Assembly: GCF_009649225.1 (NCBI RefSeq)
Contig: NZ_WJPP01000003.1
Coordinates: forward strand, 62,001-126,000
Direction of reading: 5' to 3'
DNA from: Spiribacter salilacus
Lineage (GTDB): Bacteria; Pseudomonadota; Gammaproteobacteria; Nitrococcales; Nitrococcaceae
Length of the DNA: 64,000 bases
Below, one piece after another: positions 26,336 to 34,975 of the stretch (positions are counted from its first letter, which is position 1; each line of letters opens with the position of its first letter). The position numbers were made by a program, and so were the translations under genes. Under the pieces are notes generated by a model. The model was not told where the DNA came from, did no database searches, and was given only the letters and a program-made list of their open reading frames with translations.

Positions 26336-27376
26336 CTAACTATTTAAGGGTGATAAAGGCCCGTCATCCGTAGGATTTATTCTGTAAAGAGTGGCGCAGA
26401 ACTTCTTACCGTTAAGCCTTTTTTTATTAAAACGCGCGGCCAGCTCAAAAAGTCTAGAGGGATGCCCTAACACGTAAAACGGCCGACCTCCCTCACGAAT
26501 ATAGCTGGCATAACCCGCCTCAGATAGGCCGAGCCGATCAAGAATTGCTGGCAAAGAACCAGGAATCCGACTGGTACCTTGGGTCTTCACCAATCGACCA
26601 CTCCAATCAAGAAAACTCAAATATTCATTAAGCTCAGCAGGAATTACAGATGACGGCTCAAACTCAGGCGAGCATTCCCCAATAAAAGGCACCAAACTCT
26701 GCTTTCTCTGAGCTCGTAATTCATACGGTGTGGAGCAGCAAGCTGATTCAGCCCGGAGCCTAGCAGAAGAGTACTGACACTCTTCGGGACAATCGACTAA
26801 GCCAGCTCGCACTGGATTTAGCTCCACATAGGCCATAGCTGACAACAAAGCAGCCGAGTCCAATAAGGCTTGGGATTTAAAGCGGCCTTGCCAAAAATGC
26901 CCAGTCACATCATCTTCTTTATTCGCTCTTCGAGCTATCTGTTCGTTTAAGCACCGCATGAACCACGATAAGCTAGAAAGTCGCTGCCGATACTTGGTTA
27001 CACGCAGAGCGAGAGCAGCACGTTCCTCGCTGGTCCAGTAAGTCCTTTTTGCTGCACTAACCAACCAATCTGGCCCGGGAAATAACTCTACCCAACGACG
27101 GGCGACTTCCTCAGGCGGCCATTCCTGAGCTCTGGATTGATCAATTTGCAAAACTCCATGAAAGTGATTGGACATCACAGCATAGGCGCAGATATTGATC
27201 GCAAAAATCCCAGCCAACTGATGTAGCCGGTTTTGTATCCACTCTCGCCGATAAGAAAAATCCTTACCCGTCAAGGGATCGTTCCCACATAAAAACTGCC
27301 GACGTACGCACCGAGAGACAACATGATAGTAGGGCGTAATTTCGGGGCGGATCAGTTCTCGACGAGGCTGAGTCAT
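26336..27376 (-). mobile_element. REP-associated (Y1/HUH) transposase-like protein, RAYT family
   Basis: A 346-residue IS200-like transposase relative. The HUH metal motif is HFH near residues 71-73 (VMSNHFHGVL), and TGHFWQGRFKSQALLDS near 158-174 is the other family signature. In the helix where Y1 enzymes normally carry their catalytic tyrosine (about 135-156, WFMRCLNEQIARRANKEDD) no Tyr is visible. No terminal inverted repeats or target duplication flank the gene, as is usual for chromosomally resident RAYTs. It lies alone between rpmB and pcm. No copy of the dispersed 9-bp word lies inside it, but density of that word is highest in the surrounding 17 kb. Confidence 0.85.
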
Positions 27377-27411
27377 GGTTTACTTTCCGATTATGAAAAT
27401 GGTGTGGGCAA

Positions 27412-27458
27412 CCGCCAGCGAAATTTCCTGGCATCCCTTCTTCGAAAACCGCTGGCGG
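27412..27458. repeat. 9-bp inverted repeat upstream of the transposase gene
   Basis: CCGCCAGCG at 27412-27420 and CGCTGGCGG at 27450-27458, separated by 29 bases. It sits 36 bases before the transposase start codon. Its location makes it a candidate structure recognised by the transposase or an attenuator of its expression; neither is shown. Confidence 0.6.
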
Positions 27459-27607
27459 CCGCTCACAGGGACCACCTTCATTGTTTAACTTGCTTTTGGG
27501 AAGGGGGATGGAGCGAAAAGCTGACAAACGGTGGCAGGCACTCGATCAGGGGTAGAAAAGTAGACCGGCCGCCGACTATTGAATCATCAGCATCCTTGCT
27601 GCCACCA

Positions 27608-27621
27608 GGTCGTCGACGACC
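27608..27621. repeat. 14-bp perfect palindrome
   Basis: GGTCGTCGACGACC reads the same on both strands. It could be a dimeric regulator site in the region between the transposase gene and pcm. No partner site was seen. Confidence 0.6.
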
Positions 27622-27827
27622 GATCTGAATCTAGTAAACATTAGTTAAATGCATAGCTCTACCCCCCATGCAGACACCCTCATACAGGGGGTTAAAAGAA
27701 AAAATGCAATGAATTCAGTCAGTAACACAGATTTTTCCGAAAAATACCCGAAATTTAATTTTAACGAAAGGGCAGAAAACTGCTTAATTTGGCGATGACT
27801 GTCCGCTAAACTACAATCATTAATGTG

Positions 27828-27853
27828 GCTTTTAGGACAGGCATCCTAAAAGC
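27828..27853. repeat. Hairpin with 10-bp perfect stem formed around a copy of the dispersed word
   Basis: The arms GCTTTTAGGA (27828-27837) and TCCTAAAAGC (27844-27853) are exact complements with loop CAGGCA. The 9-bp word GGACAGGCA occupies 27835-27843, so its GGA is in the stem and its CAGGCA is exactly the loop. It has no T-run after it, so it is not a classical terminator for either strand. Confidence 0.8.
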
Positions 27854-27908
27854 AGCCTTCTATAACAGCTCAACACATCACAAGTAGCGACTGGGTAAAG
27901 ATCACGAT

Positions 27909-28571
27909 ATGACCAAACTAGATTCTCAAATGGCGCGAGGGAATATGATTGGTCATCAGATTAGAGCCTGGGAAGTGCTCAACGACCGAATCCTTGAAAC
28001 ACTAAACATGATCCCGCGTCATCAGTTTGTCCCTAGCGCTTTTGTTGATATTGCATACTCGGACATGCAAATCCCACTGGGGCATGGGCAAGTTATGTTG
28101 GAGCCTAAAATTCAGGGACGGCTATTGCAGGCGACCAACCCAATGCCCAAGGACCGCGTTTTAGAAATTGGGACAGGCAGCGGCTTTTTAACTGCATGCC
28201 TGTCCTCACTATGCGCCCACGTAACCACAGTAGAGCTGCTTCCAGAGTTCCATGTTGCGGCGAAGGACAACCTAACTACCCAAGGCATAACGAACTATGC
28301 CGCGGAGCTTGGTGATGCGGCAAGCGGATGGCTAGATGGCGAAGTGTACGACGTTATTGTGGTCACTGCTTCGATGCCTGTCCTAAACCAGCAGTTTCAT
28401 CGGCAACTTTCCCAAGGGGGGCGCCTGTTTGTAATTACGGGACAGCCACCCATCATGGAAGCGCTTTTAATCACTCGAATCGATGAAGACCAGTGGTCTA
28501 CAGAAAGTTTATTTGATGGCTATGCTCCTCCGCTGATTGGCGCGGAGACAAGCCACGCATTCACGCTTTAA
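27909..28571 (+). CDS. pcm: Protein-L-isoaspartate O-methyltransferase family
   Basis: A 220-residue PCMT-family protein: the N-terminal helix with NMIGHQIRAWEVL, then IPRHQFVP, and SAM motif I VLEIGTGSGFLTA near residue 85. The family methylates isoaspartyl residues for repair, but this tolC-adjacent branch (pcm-rhodanese-tolC) is divergent from E. coli Pcm and its substrate is less certain. The stop and the rhodanese start are immediately adjacent. Four copies of the dispersed word lie inside; 28171 encodes the GTG of motif I, and 28171 and 28197 form an inverted pair. Confidence 0.85.
   Translation: MTKLDSQMARGNMIGHQIRAWEVLNDRILETLNMIPRHQFVPSAFVDIAYSDMQIPLGHGQVMLEPKIQGRLLQATNPMPKDRVLEIGTGSGFLTACLSSLCAHVTTVELLPEFHVAAKDNLTTQGITNYAAELGDAASGWLDGEVYDVIVVTASMPVLNQQFHRQLSQGGRLFVITGQPPIMEALLITRIDEDQWSTESLFDGYAPPLIGAETSHAFTL
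28171..28205. repeat. Inverted pair of the dispersed word inside pcm
   Basis: GGACAGGCA at 28171-28179 and TGCCTGTCC at 28197-28205 are perfect reverse complements separated by 17 bases, so the RNA could form a 9-bp stem. The pair lies entirely within coding sequence, on and just after SAM motif I. Confidence 0.85.
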
Positions 28572-28907
28572 ATGACTAAAATCCCAACACTTTCCGTCGA
28601 TACGCTGAAAGATTGGCTGGAAGATGAAAAAACAAACAGCCCGTGCCTTTTGGATGTCCGGGAACGCTGGGAAACAGATATTGGTCACATTAAGGACAGC
28701 CACCTATTGCCCCTGAGCACGCTCAGTGAAAAAGCCGTATCAGATATTCCAAAAGGGTCGCCGGTGGTTGTTATTTGTCACCACGGTATCCGAAGTGCTT
28801 TGGTGGCTGAGTGGCTGATTAATCAAGGGTATACTGAGGTAATTAATCTCGAGGGCGGTGTAGATGCTTGGTCGCTCAGAGCTGAGCCGACCATCGAACG
28901 TTACTGA
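28572..28907 (+). CDS. Single-domain rhodanese
   Basis: A 111-residue rhodanese-like protein. The active-site Cys lies in VVICHHGIRSALVAEWL, a loop of GlpE/PspE-like size (CxxGxRS), which fits sulfurtransferase activity on sulfane sulfur. The N-terminal CLLDVRERWETDIGHI is typical. After GHI the usual PGA is replaced by KDSH, which is encoded by the dispersed word at 28694-28702. It lies between pcm and tolC as in many gammaproteobacteria. Confidence 0.9.
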   Translation: MTKIPTLSVDTLKDWLEDEKTNSPCLLDVRERWETDIGHIKDSHLLPLSTLSEKAVSDIPKGSPVVVICHHGIRSALVAEWLINQGYTEVINLEGGVDAWSLRAEPTIERY

Positions 28908-28933
28908 CCTCGCTTAAACACAAAGGACAGCGC

Positions 28934-30274
28934 ATGCACATCTTCACAAAGGCAACCGCCGCGCGATTACTAGCGGGTCTATTGTTGGTGGTTACATCCG
29001 GCTTTGCTCACGCTGAAGATGATCTGATGCGGGTTTATGAAATAGCCCGCACCATGGATCCTGAGTTTCAGCAAGCTATGGCAACACTAAGAGCTGCTGA
29101 GCAGCAGCTGCCGCAAGCCAGATCAGGATTGAAGCCGAATGTCTCCGCAACAGCTGGTGTTGATTCTATTTGGGAAGACTCGGATATTTCTTCTCCTGAG
29201 GTAGATCCCTCCGGCGATTATCAGCGGCTTCGTTATGGCGTTACGCTAACCCAACCCCTTTATCGCTTTGACCAATCTAAATTAGTGGATCAAGCCGACA
29301 TCATCGTTAATCGGGCAGAGATTACCTTTAGCTTTGCAGAGCAAGATCTGATTTTGCGGGTTGCGGAGCGCTACTTTGCAGTGCTTGATGCAGAGGAGAG
29401 CGTCAAAGCTGCTGAAGCGAACTTACAAGCGATTGGCCGGCAACTGGAGCAAGCGGAGGAGAGGTTTGAGGTTGGAGTCATCGCCCGCACAGACGTTGAG
29501 GAGGCAAGAGCAAGAGCTGACATTGCCCGTGCAGACCTTTTAGACGCTCAGGATCAATTGAACGCTGAACGTGAGGCAATACGACAACTTACTAACCAAG
29601 ACCACCAGACTCTGTCTCCCGTTCGGGAGGGCGTGGCGCTTACGGCACCTCAGCCTGCATCCATCGATCGTTGGCGACAGCTTGCCGAAAACGAAAACCT
29701 TGAACTTGCAGCCGCGCAACTAACTGCCTCTGCTGCGATGACGGAAATCGATGTTCGCCGAGGAAACTCTCGACCACGCGTCGATCTGGTCGCTGGCTAC
29801 ACAGGAACCGAGCAATATGACAGAAATGGTCAAGATGCTAGCGCCAATGAGCTAACGGCAGGCATACAACTGAGCATCCCTTTCTACCAAGGCGGTTTCA
29901 CTAGCGCACGGGTAAGCGAGGCGCAATCGCAGTATACGGGTGCTTTGGAATCCCTCGAGCAGGCCCGTCGCACAGTGAGTGGTAATGCGGCAGATTCATA
30001 TCGGGGCGTTTTAACTGCATTAGAACGCGTTAAGGCGCTCGATCAAGCTAGGGCATCAACTCGGTCGGCCCTAGAGGCAACAGAGGCAGGATTTGAGGTT
30101 GGCACTCGTACAATCGTTGATGTACTCAATGCTCAAAGAGAAGTCTTTAATGCAGAAAGAAACTATCAACAAGCGCGGCATGCCTACTTCGTGAACTCGC
30201 TTCGTCTGCAACTAGCAGCAGGCGCGTTATCGGTTGACGAGCTTGCAAAAATCAATCGGATGCTTGATCACTAA
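28934..30274 (+). CDS. tolC: TolC-family outer-membrane efflux channel
   Basis: A 446-residue exported protein with signal peptide ending GFAHA. Two structural repeats start near LMRVYEIARTMDPEFQQA and near residue 220, with long coiled-coil helices and beta segments (YGVTLTQPLYRF, AGIQLSIPFYQGG). It forms the trimeric exit duct for type I secretion and RND pumps. It may be transcribed with pcm and the rhodanese. Its last 23 bases overlap the convergent waaA gene. No copy of the dispersed word was found inside. Confidence 0.92.
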   Translation: MHIFTKATAARLLAGLLLVVTSGFAHAEDDLMRVYEIARTMDPEFQQAMATLRAAEQQLPQARSGLKPNVSATAGVDSIWEDSDISSPEVDPSGDYQRLRYGVTLTQPLYRFDQSKLVDQADIIVNRAEITFSFAEQDLILRVAERYFAVLDAEESVKAAEANLQAIGRQLEQAEERFEVGVIARTDVEEARARADIARADLLDAQDQLNAEREAIRQLTNQDHQTLSPVREGVALTAPQPASIDRWRQLAENENLELAAAQLTASAAMTEIDVRRGNSRPRVDLVAGYTGTEQYDRNGQDASANELTAGIQLSIPFYQGGFTSARVSEAQSQYTGALESLEQARRTVSGNAADSYRGVLTALERVKALDQARASTRSALEATEAGFEVGTRTIVDVLNAQREVFNAERNYQQARHAYFVNSLRLQLAAGALSVDELAKINRMLDH

Positions 30275-31538
30275 GAACCTTAAAAATCGCTGCAGCTGTT
30301 CGTTTACATACCCCCTGGTGAGCACTAAAGACAGCTGCGGCGCGTTGCCCTATCTGACGTCGCTCACTGGCATCTCCAATTAAGAAAATCAGTGACTTGG
30401 CGAGTTGCTCCGTGTCGGCCACTCGCAGCCTGCCACCTGCGTCAGCAAGAATCTCATCGATCTGTTGAAAGTTGCGCACATAAGGCCCCATGAGGACAGG
30501 CACTCCAAGTGCAGCAGGCTCAAGAGGATTATGACCACCCACCGGCACCAAACTCCCCCCAACAAAAGCGACATCTGAGGCCGCCAAAAAGACCGGAACT
30601 TCGCCCATAACATCGGCAATCAAAAATGCGGCTGACGAGGGCACCTGATTTCCAGCGGACCAAAAAACATGGCTGTCCTTAGTTTCCGGCAACCACGATG
30701 CAATCGAAGCAAATTGGGTTTCATGCCTGGGGACGATGACCAACAACGCCGACGGATAATGTTCTCGGAGTTTTTCGTGCGCTGCCACGACAATTTTTTC
30801 TTCACCTTCTCGAACACTAACAGCAACCCAAACTGGCCGCTCCGAACCAATTGTCAGCCGCAATCTCCGTCCACGCTTCAACTGATCTTCATCAAACTTC
30901 TGATCAAACTTGAGGCTGCCAAGTGTTTGGACTCTCTCGGATGGGACACCCAGCTCAACAAACCGCTCTGCATCGGCCTGCGTTTGAGTACCAACTAGGC
31001 TAAGACAATTAGCAGACTGTCTGATCAAAGACCCTAAACGCAGGTAACGATTGAGACTCCTACAAGAGAGTCTGGCACTGATGATCGCGATCGGTATGTT
31101 CTGTTTGTTTAACTCATTTAGCAGGTTGGGCCATAATTCAAGTTCTACGAGGACAGCCACTTTTGGCCTGACTGTACCAATAAAGCGTTTAGTTGCAGCG
31201 GGAGAGTCAAAAGGAATATATGCCTGTCCAGCTAACAAGCTCGCCCCTTCAAAGGCATTCAAGAAGACTCGGCGCCCAGCCGGCGTCGTTGTGGTCACGA
31301 ATACCCGGTCACCTCGATCCATCATCGCTTTTACCAATGGAATAGCCGCCTTTGCCTCTCCCATTGATGCCGCATGAATCCAGATCGCTCCAGGTTCCAG
31401 CGGTCCTGAAAAAATTCCTTGTCGTTCAGGTAACCCTTCTCGATAACTCGGTTCTTTTATTCCCTTTAACCAAACATATGCTGAAGCAATCGGGGCTAGA
31501 GCCGTAGTGATGCCCTGATAAAGCTTTAAATTAATCAT
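30252..31538 (-). CDS. waaA: 3-deoxy-D-manno-octulosonic acid transferase
   Basis: About 428 residues from the ATG at 31538, which overlaps the waaC stop; a GTG at 31547 is also possible. It transfers Kdo from CMP-Kdo to lipid IVA at the inner membrane. Features: N-terminal membrane anchor, IWIHAASMGEAKAAIPLV with the catalytic Glu, and the sugar-nucleotide site GGSLVPVGGHNPLEPA. Because a Kdo kinase gene is encoded next to waaC, the enzyme may be monofunctional (one Kdo, then phosphate), as in Haemophilus; this is inferred. Four copies of the dispersed word, two per orientation, lie inside. Confidence 0.92.
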   Translation of the reverse strand: MINLKLYQGITTALAPIASAYVWLKGIKEPSYREGLPERQGIFSGPLEPGAIWIHAASMGEAKAAIPLVKAMMDRGDRVFVTTTTPAGRRVFLNAFEGASLLAGQAYIPFDSPAATKRFIGTVRPKVAVLVELELWPNLLNELNKQNIPIAIISARLSCRSLNRYLRLGSLIRQSANCLSLVGTQTQADAERFVELGVPSERVQTLGSLKFDQKFDEDQLKRGRRLRLTIGSERPVWVAVSVREGEEKIVVAAHEKLREHYPSALLVIVPRHETQFASIASWLPETKDSHVFWSAGNQVPSSAAFLIADVMGEVPVFLAASDVAFVGGSLVPVGGHNPLEPAALGVPVLMGPYVRNFQQIDEILADAGGRLRVADTEQLAKSLIFLIGDASERRQIGQRAAAVFSAHQGVCKRTAAAIFKVLSDQASD

Positions 31539-32691
31539 CACCAACACCGTTTTTAGAGTTCAAAGCCTGCTCCAGCCTTGCTTTAACCGGGGTAGCTAAT
31601 AAGTCATCCAGCCGCTCAGTCACCATACTGGTAGTAATCAGAGACATCGCATCGGGATGACGTACACGTCGCCCCCATCGAACAGTCGCAACATCTCGCC
31701 CAATAAAACGTTTAACAGCCTCAGGATACTGATTGACCACCCATTTTTTACCTAAAACGGGGCCTGTCCTGTCCGGATTAGAAGTAGCGTAAAGACCAAT
31801 GGCTGGCGTTCCCGCGGCAACGCTCATATGAATAGGGCCAGAATCTGGCGCAATGACTGCAACTGCACGGCCTAGCAACGCATAAAGCATTTTTAGATCA
31901 GTTTTCCCGACAAGATTGATTACAGGGACAGTCATCGAATCCTTCATCGCGCTCTTATGCAAGGAATCTGAAACTATCCTCTGAATTTTGCTTGCATACG
32001 CGTGCTCTTCGGCGGTGCCTGTCCCCGTTATGACAACTTGCAAACCACACTTTTGCACCGCATACCTCGCCACTGCCGCATAATTTTCAGCTGACCAATT
32101 GCGAAAGTTGCGGCTGCGCTGGCTGCTACAAGGACTGATAACTAGCAAGGGTTGCGATGATGCGGGTAGTAGCCTGTCGAGTTTGGAAGTCGCTGTTTCC
32201 GGGACAGGTATATCCCAGCGAAAGACCCGCTCAGGAATACCCAAAAACTCCGCGAATCCGAAGAAGCCATCAATAACATGGCCCGGACCAGACTGCGCTA
32301 TTCGCTGATTAATAAAAAAGCCATGCCCGTCTCTAGAGCGGGGAACATCAAAACCTAATCGTAGCGGAGCGTGAATATAACGCGACACAAGACCTGCTCG
32401 CAGGGCTACTTGCATTAACAATAACCCATCAAATTTTTGGGATTTAAATGTGTCGCGAAAAGTGCCTGTCCTTGTATTTTTGTCATATTCGACGAGCTCA
32501 ACTCCATCTAGCCCACGAAACAAAGACGCCTCACCCTTACCAATTACCCAGGTCAGTTCTGTGTTCGGCAAATATTGCTGTAGCGTTCGTATAACCGGCA
32601 ACAAATTACAGCAGTCGCCGACAGCAGAGAGCCTGAGCAGGCATAATCGCTTCAACGAACTGTTCGGATACGGTAATTTTTGATGAGTCAT
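31531..32691 (-). CDS. waaC: LPS heptosyltransferase I-like glycosyltransferase (GT9)
   Basis: A 386-residue GT9 enzyme. RLCLLRLSAVGDCCNLLPVI near residue 15 is the N-terminal signature, ISPCSSQRSRNFRNWSAENYA the central acceptor/donor loop and APDSGPIHMSVAAGTPAIGLYA the ADP-heptose site. Position beside waaA and kdkA suggests addition of the first heptose to Kdo, but a different heptosyltransferase specificity cannot be excluded. The first nine bases overlap the divergent kdkA start. Three copies of the dispersed word are inside (31926, 32016, 32463). Confidence 0.87.
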   Translation of the reverse strand: MTHQKLPYPNSSLKRLCLLRLSAVGDCCNLLPVIRTLQQYLPNTELTWVIGKGEASLFRGLDGVELVEYDKNTRTGTFRDTFKSQKFDGLLLMQVALRAGLVSRYIHAPLRLGFDVPRSRDGHGFFINQRIAQSGPGHVIDGFFGFAEFLGIPERVFRWDIPVPETATSKLDRLLPASSQPLLVISPCSSQRSRNFRNWSAENYAAVARYAVQKCGLQVVITGTGTAEEHAYASKIQRIVSDSLHKSAMKDSMTVPVINLVGKTDLKMLYALLGRAVAVIAPDSGPIHMSVAAGTPAIGLYATSNPDRTGPVLGKKWVVNQYPEAVKRFIGRDVATVRWGRRVRHPDAMSLITTSMVTERLDDLLATPVKARLEQALNSKNGVGDD

Positions 32692-33426
32692 TTACTTTGT
32701 CATCGCTCGAAAGATCAATACTTTATCAGGCCAGCATCCCCAGCGCTGCCCGAACTCCCGAGCTGGGTATTTGACCCACTCGCGCTGCACGAAGAAGGCA
32801 TCCTGACTCGAACCGCCTATGGCAGGGCGGCTGTCTGGTTTTTTGAGTACGAAGGCCATCGACTTGTCCTACGCCACTATTGGCGAGGGGGATTTGTGGC
32901 TCGCATCACAAAAGATCGCTTTATTTGGCAAGGATTAAACAGAACTCGTCCATGGATGGAAATGGAAACACTTTTAAAATTGCGGGAAGTTGGGGTGCCT
33001 GTCCCCGAACCCGTCGCCGCAAGAATTTCGAAGGACAGCCACCAATTACTCTACAGCGCTGACATCATTACTGCCGAAATCCCTGACGCTCTTCCCCTTC
33101 CCGATTTCATTAGTTCAGGGCAAACGAGCCACCATGAAAATCAATTACTGTTCAGTGTTGGCGTTGTTTTAGCTCGCCTTCACGCTGCTGGAGCGCGCCA
33201 TAGAGACCTCAATGTGCGAAATATCCTTATTGACTCGTCAGACGAAGTTTCAGTGATTGATTGGGATAAGGGATCGGTCTGCCCAAAGGCAAAGGGTGAG
33301 CACCGGCAATTTGCCAAGCAATCCCTTGCCCGACTGGAACGCTCGATTCGCAAAGAACCGCTGTTCAAGGACAGCCACCGCGAAATCTATGCCCAAATTC
33401 TTAATGGCTACCAATCAATCCGTTGA
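32683..33426 (+). CDS. kdkA: 3-deoxy-D-manno-octulosonic acid kinase
   Basis: About 247 residues from the ATG at 32683. It has a small kinase-like fold: LRHYWRGGFVARITKDRFIW near the N-terminal lobe, catalytic loop HRDLNVRNILID and SVIDWDKGS as the metal site. KdkA phosphorylates the Kdo of the inner core. ATGAGTCAT is shared with the divergent waaC start, so both initiation regions lie inside the other gene's coding end. The 3' end overlaps hldE by 12 bases. Three copies of the dispersed word lie inside (32996, 33033, 33369). Confidence 0.9.
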   Translation: MSHLLCHRSKDQYFIRPASPALPELPSWVFDPLALHEEGILTRTAYGRAAVWFFEYEGHRLVLRHYWRGGFVARITKDRFIWQGLNRTRPWMEMETLLKLREVGVPVPEPVAARISKDSHQLLYSADIITAEIPDALPLPDFISSGQTSHHENQLLFSVGVVLARLHAAGARHRDLNVRNILIDSSDEVSVIDWDKGSVCPKAKGEHRQFAKQSLARLERSIRKEPLFKDSHREIYAQILNGYQSIR

Positions 33427-34872
33427 TTGAATCCGACGCAGGATAGCAGTGGTTGACTCACCCTCAATGTACTCAAGCGCTCGCACCTCACCGCCAGCAG
33501 CAATCACCGCTTCGGATCCGGCAATCTCCTCGGGGGTATAGTCGCCACCTTTAACTAAAACATCGGGTAGCACCTGATGTACGAGCTGCGCCGGAGTGGA
33601 TTCTGAAAACGGGATTACCCAGTCAACCGCATCGAGGCCAGCAAGCACTTGCATGCGCCGATCAAGAGTCATGACGGGCCTATTCTTACCCTTCAACCGC
33701 GTCACAGACAGATCATCATTAACCGCGACGATAAGCCGATCGCCAAGTGCCCGCGCGCTCTCCAGATAACTAACATGGCCCGCATGCAAAAGATCAAAAC
33801 AACCATTGGTCATCACGATTCGCTCACCCTTCAATCGTGATGAGGCGACCAGAGCCATTAGCGTAGGCAAATCGACAACGCCTTTTTGACCAATCATCAT
33901 ACCCGCTGCCGCTTTCAGCTCTTCAGGGCTCACCGAGGCAGCTCCGACCTTCGCAACCACCAATGACGCACCCAAATTGGCCAGGTTAGTCGCCTCAGGC
34001 AACGTCATGCCAGCCGCCAGCCCAGCGCCAAGCAAGGAGATGACGGTGTCTCCTGCGCCCGTCACATCGAAGACCTCTTGGGCATGTGCAGGAAGATGAA
34101 CGTCCGAGTCTGCAGCTGAGAACAAAGACATCCCGCTCGCGCCTCGCGTAACAAGGAGCGCAGACAAATTAAGCGACTCGATTAGCGCGGCAGCCTGGCT
34201 TTTAAGAAAGTGCCTGTCCTCGTAATCTTGCTCGTAATCTCGCGGCTGATCTTTATCAGTTGCGACCACACTGACAAACTCCGCTAGATTAGGAGTTAAT
34301 AAAGTTGCCCCAACATACGGCCGCCAATCCGCCCCCTTAGGATCAACAAGCACGGGAATCCCACGGCTGTTTGCAGACGCGATAATGGCCTGCACGTCGC
34401 AGAGTGTGCCTTTTGCGTAATCAGAAACAATAACGACATCTGCCTCGTCGAGCGATTGCTCAAAAAGTGATTTAATTCCGCTAGCCTCGGCCGGTGTGAA
34501 GCCGCGCTCAAAATCAAGTCGGATAAGCTGTTGCCGCTGACTCAGCACTCGCAATTTGCAGATTGTTGGGTGTGTTGCAATACGATCGAGTTGTGCCTCG
34601 ACACCGCCGGCCAACAGTTGACTAGCCAACATATCAGCGTGCTCGTCTTCGCCGACCAAACCAATCAACGTGACCTGCACACCCAATGCACCTAAGTTAA
34701 TTGCAACGTTGGCAGCGCCGCCTGGACGAGAAACTTCCTGCTCTACCTGTACTACCGGCACTGGCGCCTCAGGCGAAATCCGCCCAGCGGAACCATGCCA
34801 ATAACGGTCAAGCATGACATCGCCTACGACTAACACTCGAGCGCTGTTAAAGTCTGGTACGGAAAGCTGCAT
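33415..34872 (-). CDS. hldE: Bifunctional heptose-7-phosphate kinase / heptose-1-phosphate adenylyltransferase
   Basis: About 485 residues from the ATG at 34872; an upstream TTG would add four. The N-terminal PfkB-type kinase (about 1-330) shows VLVVGDVMLDRYWHG, the PGGAANVA loop and DVTGAGDTVIS with the catalytic Asp. The C-terminal nucleotidyltransferase shows TNGCFDLLHAGHVSYLE. It makes ADP-D-glycero-heptose for WaaC/WaaF, with HldD completing the path. One copy of the dispersed word (34211) lies in a linker near residue 220. Confidence 0.94.
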   Translation of the reverse strand: MQLSVPDFNSARVLVVGDVMLDRYWHGSAGRISPEAPVPVVQVEQEVSRPGGAANVAINLGALGVQVTLIGLVGEDEHADMLASQLLAGGVEAQLDRIATHPTICKLRVLSQRQQLIRLDFERGFTPAEASGIKSLFEQSLDEADVVIVSDYAKGTLCDVQAIIASANSRGIPVLVDPKGADWRPYVGATLLTPNLAEFVSVVATDKDQPRDYEQDYEDRHFLKSQAAALIESLNLSALLVTRGASGMSLFSAADSDVHLPAHAQEVFDVTGAGDTVISLLGAGLAAGMTLPEATNLANLGASLVVAKVGAASVSPEELKAAAGMMIGQKGVVDLPTLMALVASSRLKGERIVMTNGCFDLLHAGHVSYLESARALGDRLIVAVNDDLSVTRLKGKNRPVMTLDRRMQVLAGLDAVDWVIPFSESTPAQLVHQVLPDVLVKGGDYTPEEIAGSEAVIAAGGEVRALEYIEGESTTAILRRIQSTD

Positions 34873-34975
34873 CTGGCCTCTCAAAACAGTAAGTTATACT
34901 TTATTTGTCGGCAATATTATCAGCCGCAGCGAGAAGTTGCTGTGGATGCCTGTCCACTAATGATAGCGAAGCCTC

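Larger units (their letters stand above)
27377..27908. other. 530-bp intergenic region with several inverted repeats
   Basis: The only non-coding stretch above 300 bases. It holds a 9-bp inverted repeat (27412-27458), a 14-bp perfect palindrome (27608-27621), a 6-bp C/G inverted repeat (ACCCCC at 27661-27666, GGGGGT at 27687-27692), an oppositely oriented pair of the dispersed word (27796 and 27835) and a 10-bp-stem hairpin built on the second copy (27828-27853). Short open frames here have no recognisable features. It must also carry the promoters of the transposase gene and of pcm. Confidence 0.75.

Noticed and set aside
27323-27628. Short open frames in and near the transposase-pcm intergenic region
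   Set aside because: No ribosome binding site, no recognisable motif and unusual composition; they coincide with inverted repeats.
31761-31775. Further word-like strings (GGCCTGTCC at 31761, GGACAGGTA near 32202, CGGCTGTCC near 41697, TGCCTGTCA at several sites)
   Set aside because: They deviate at one core position; their number is close to what chance gives, so they were not counted.
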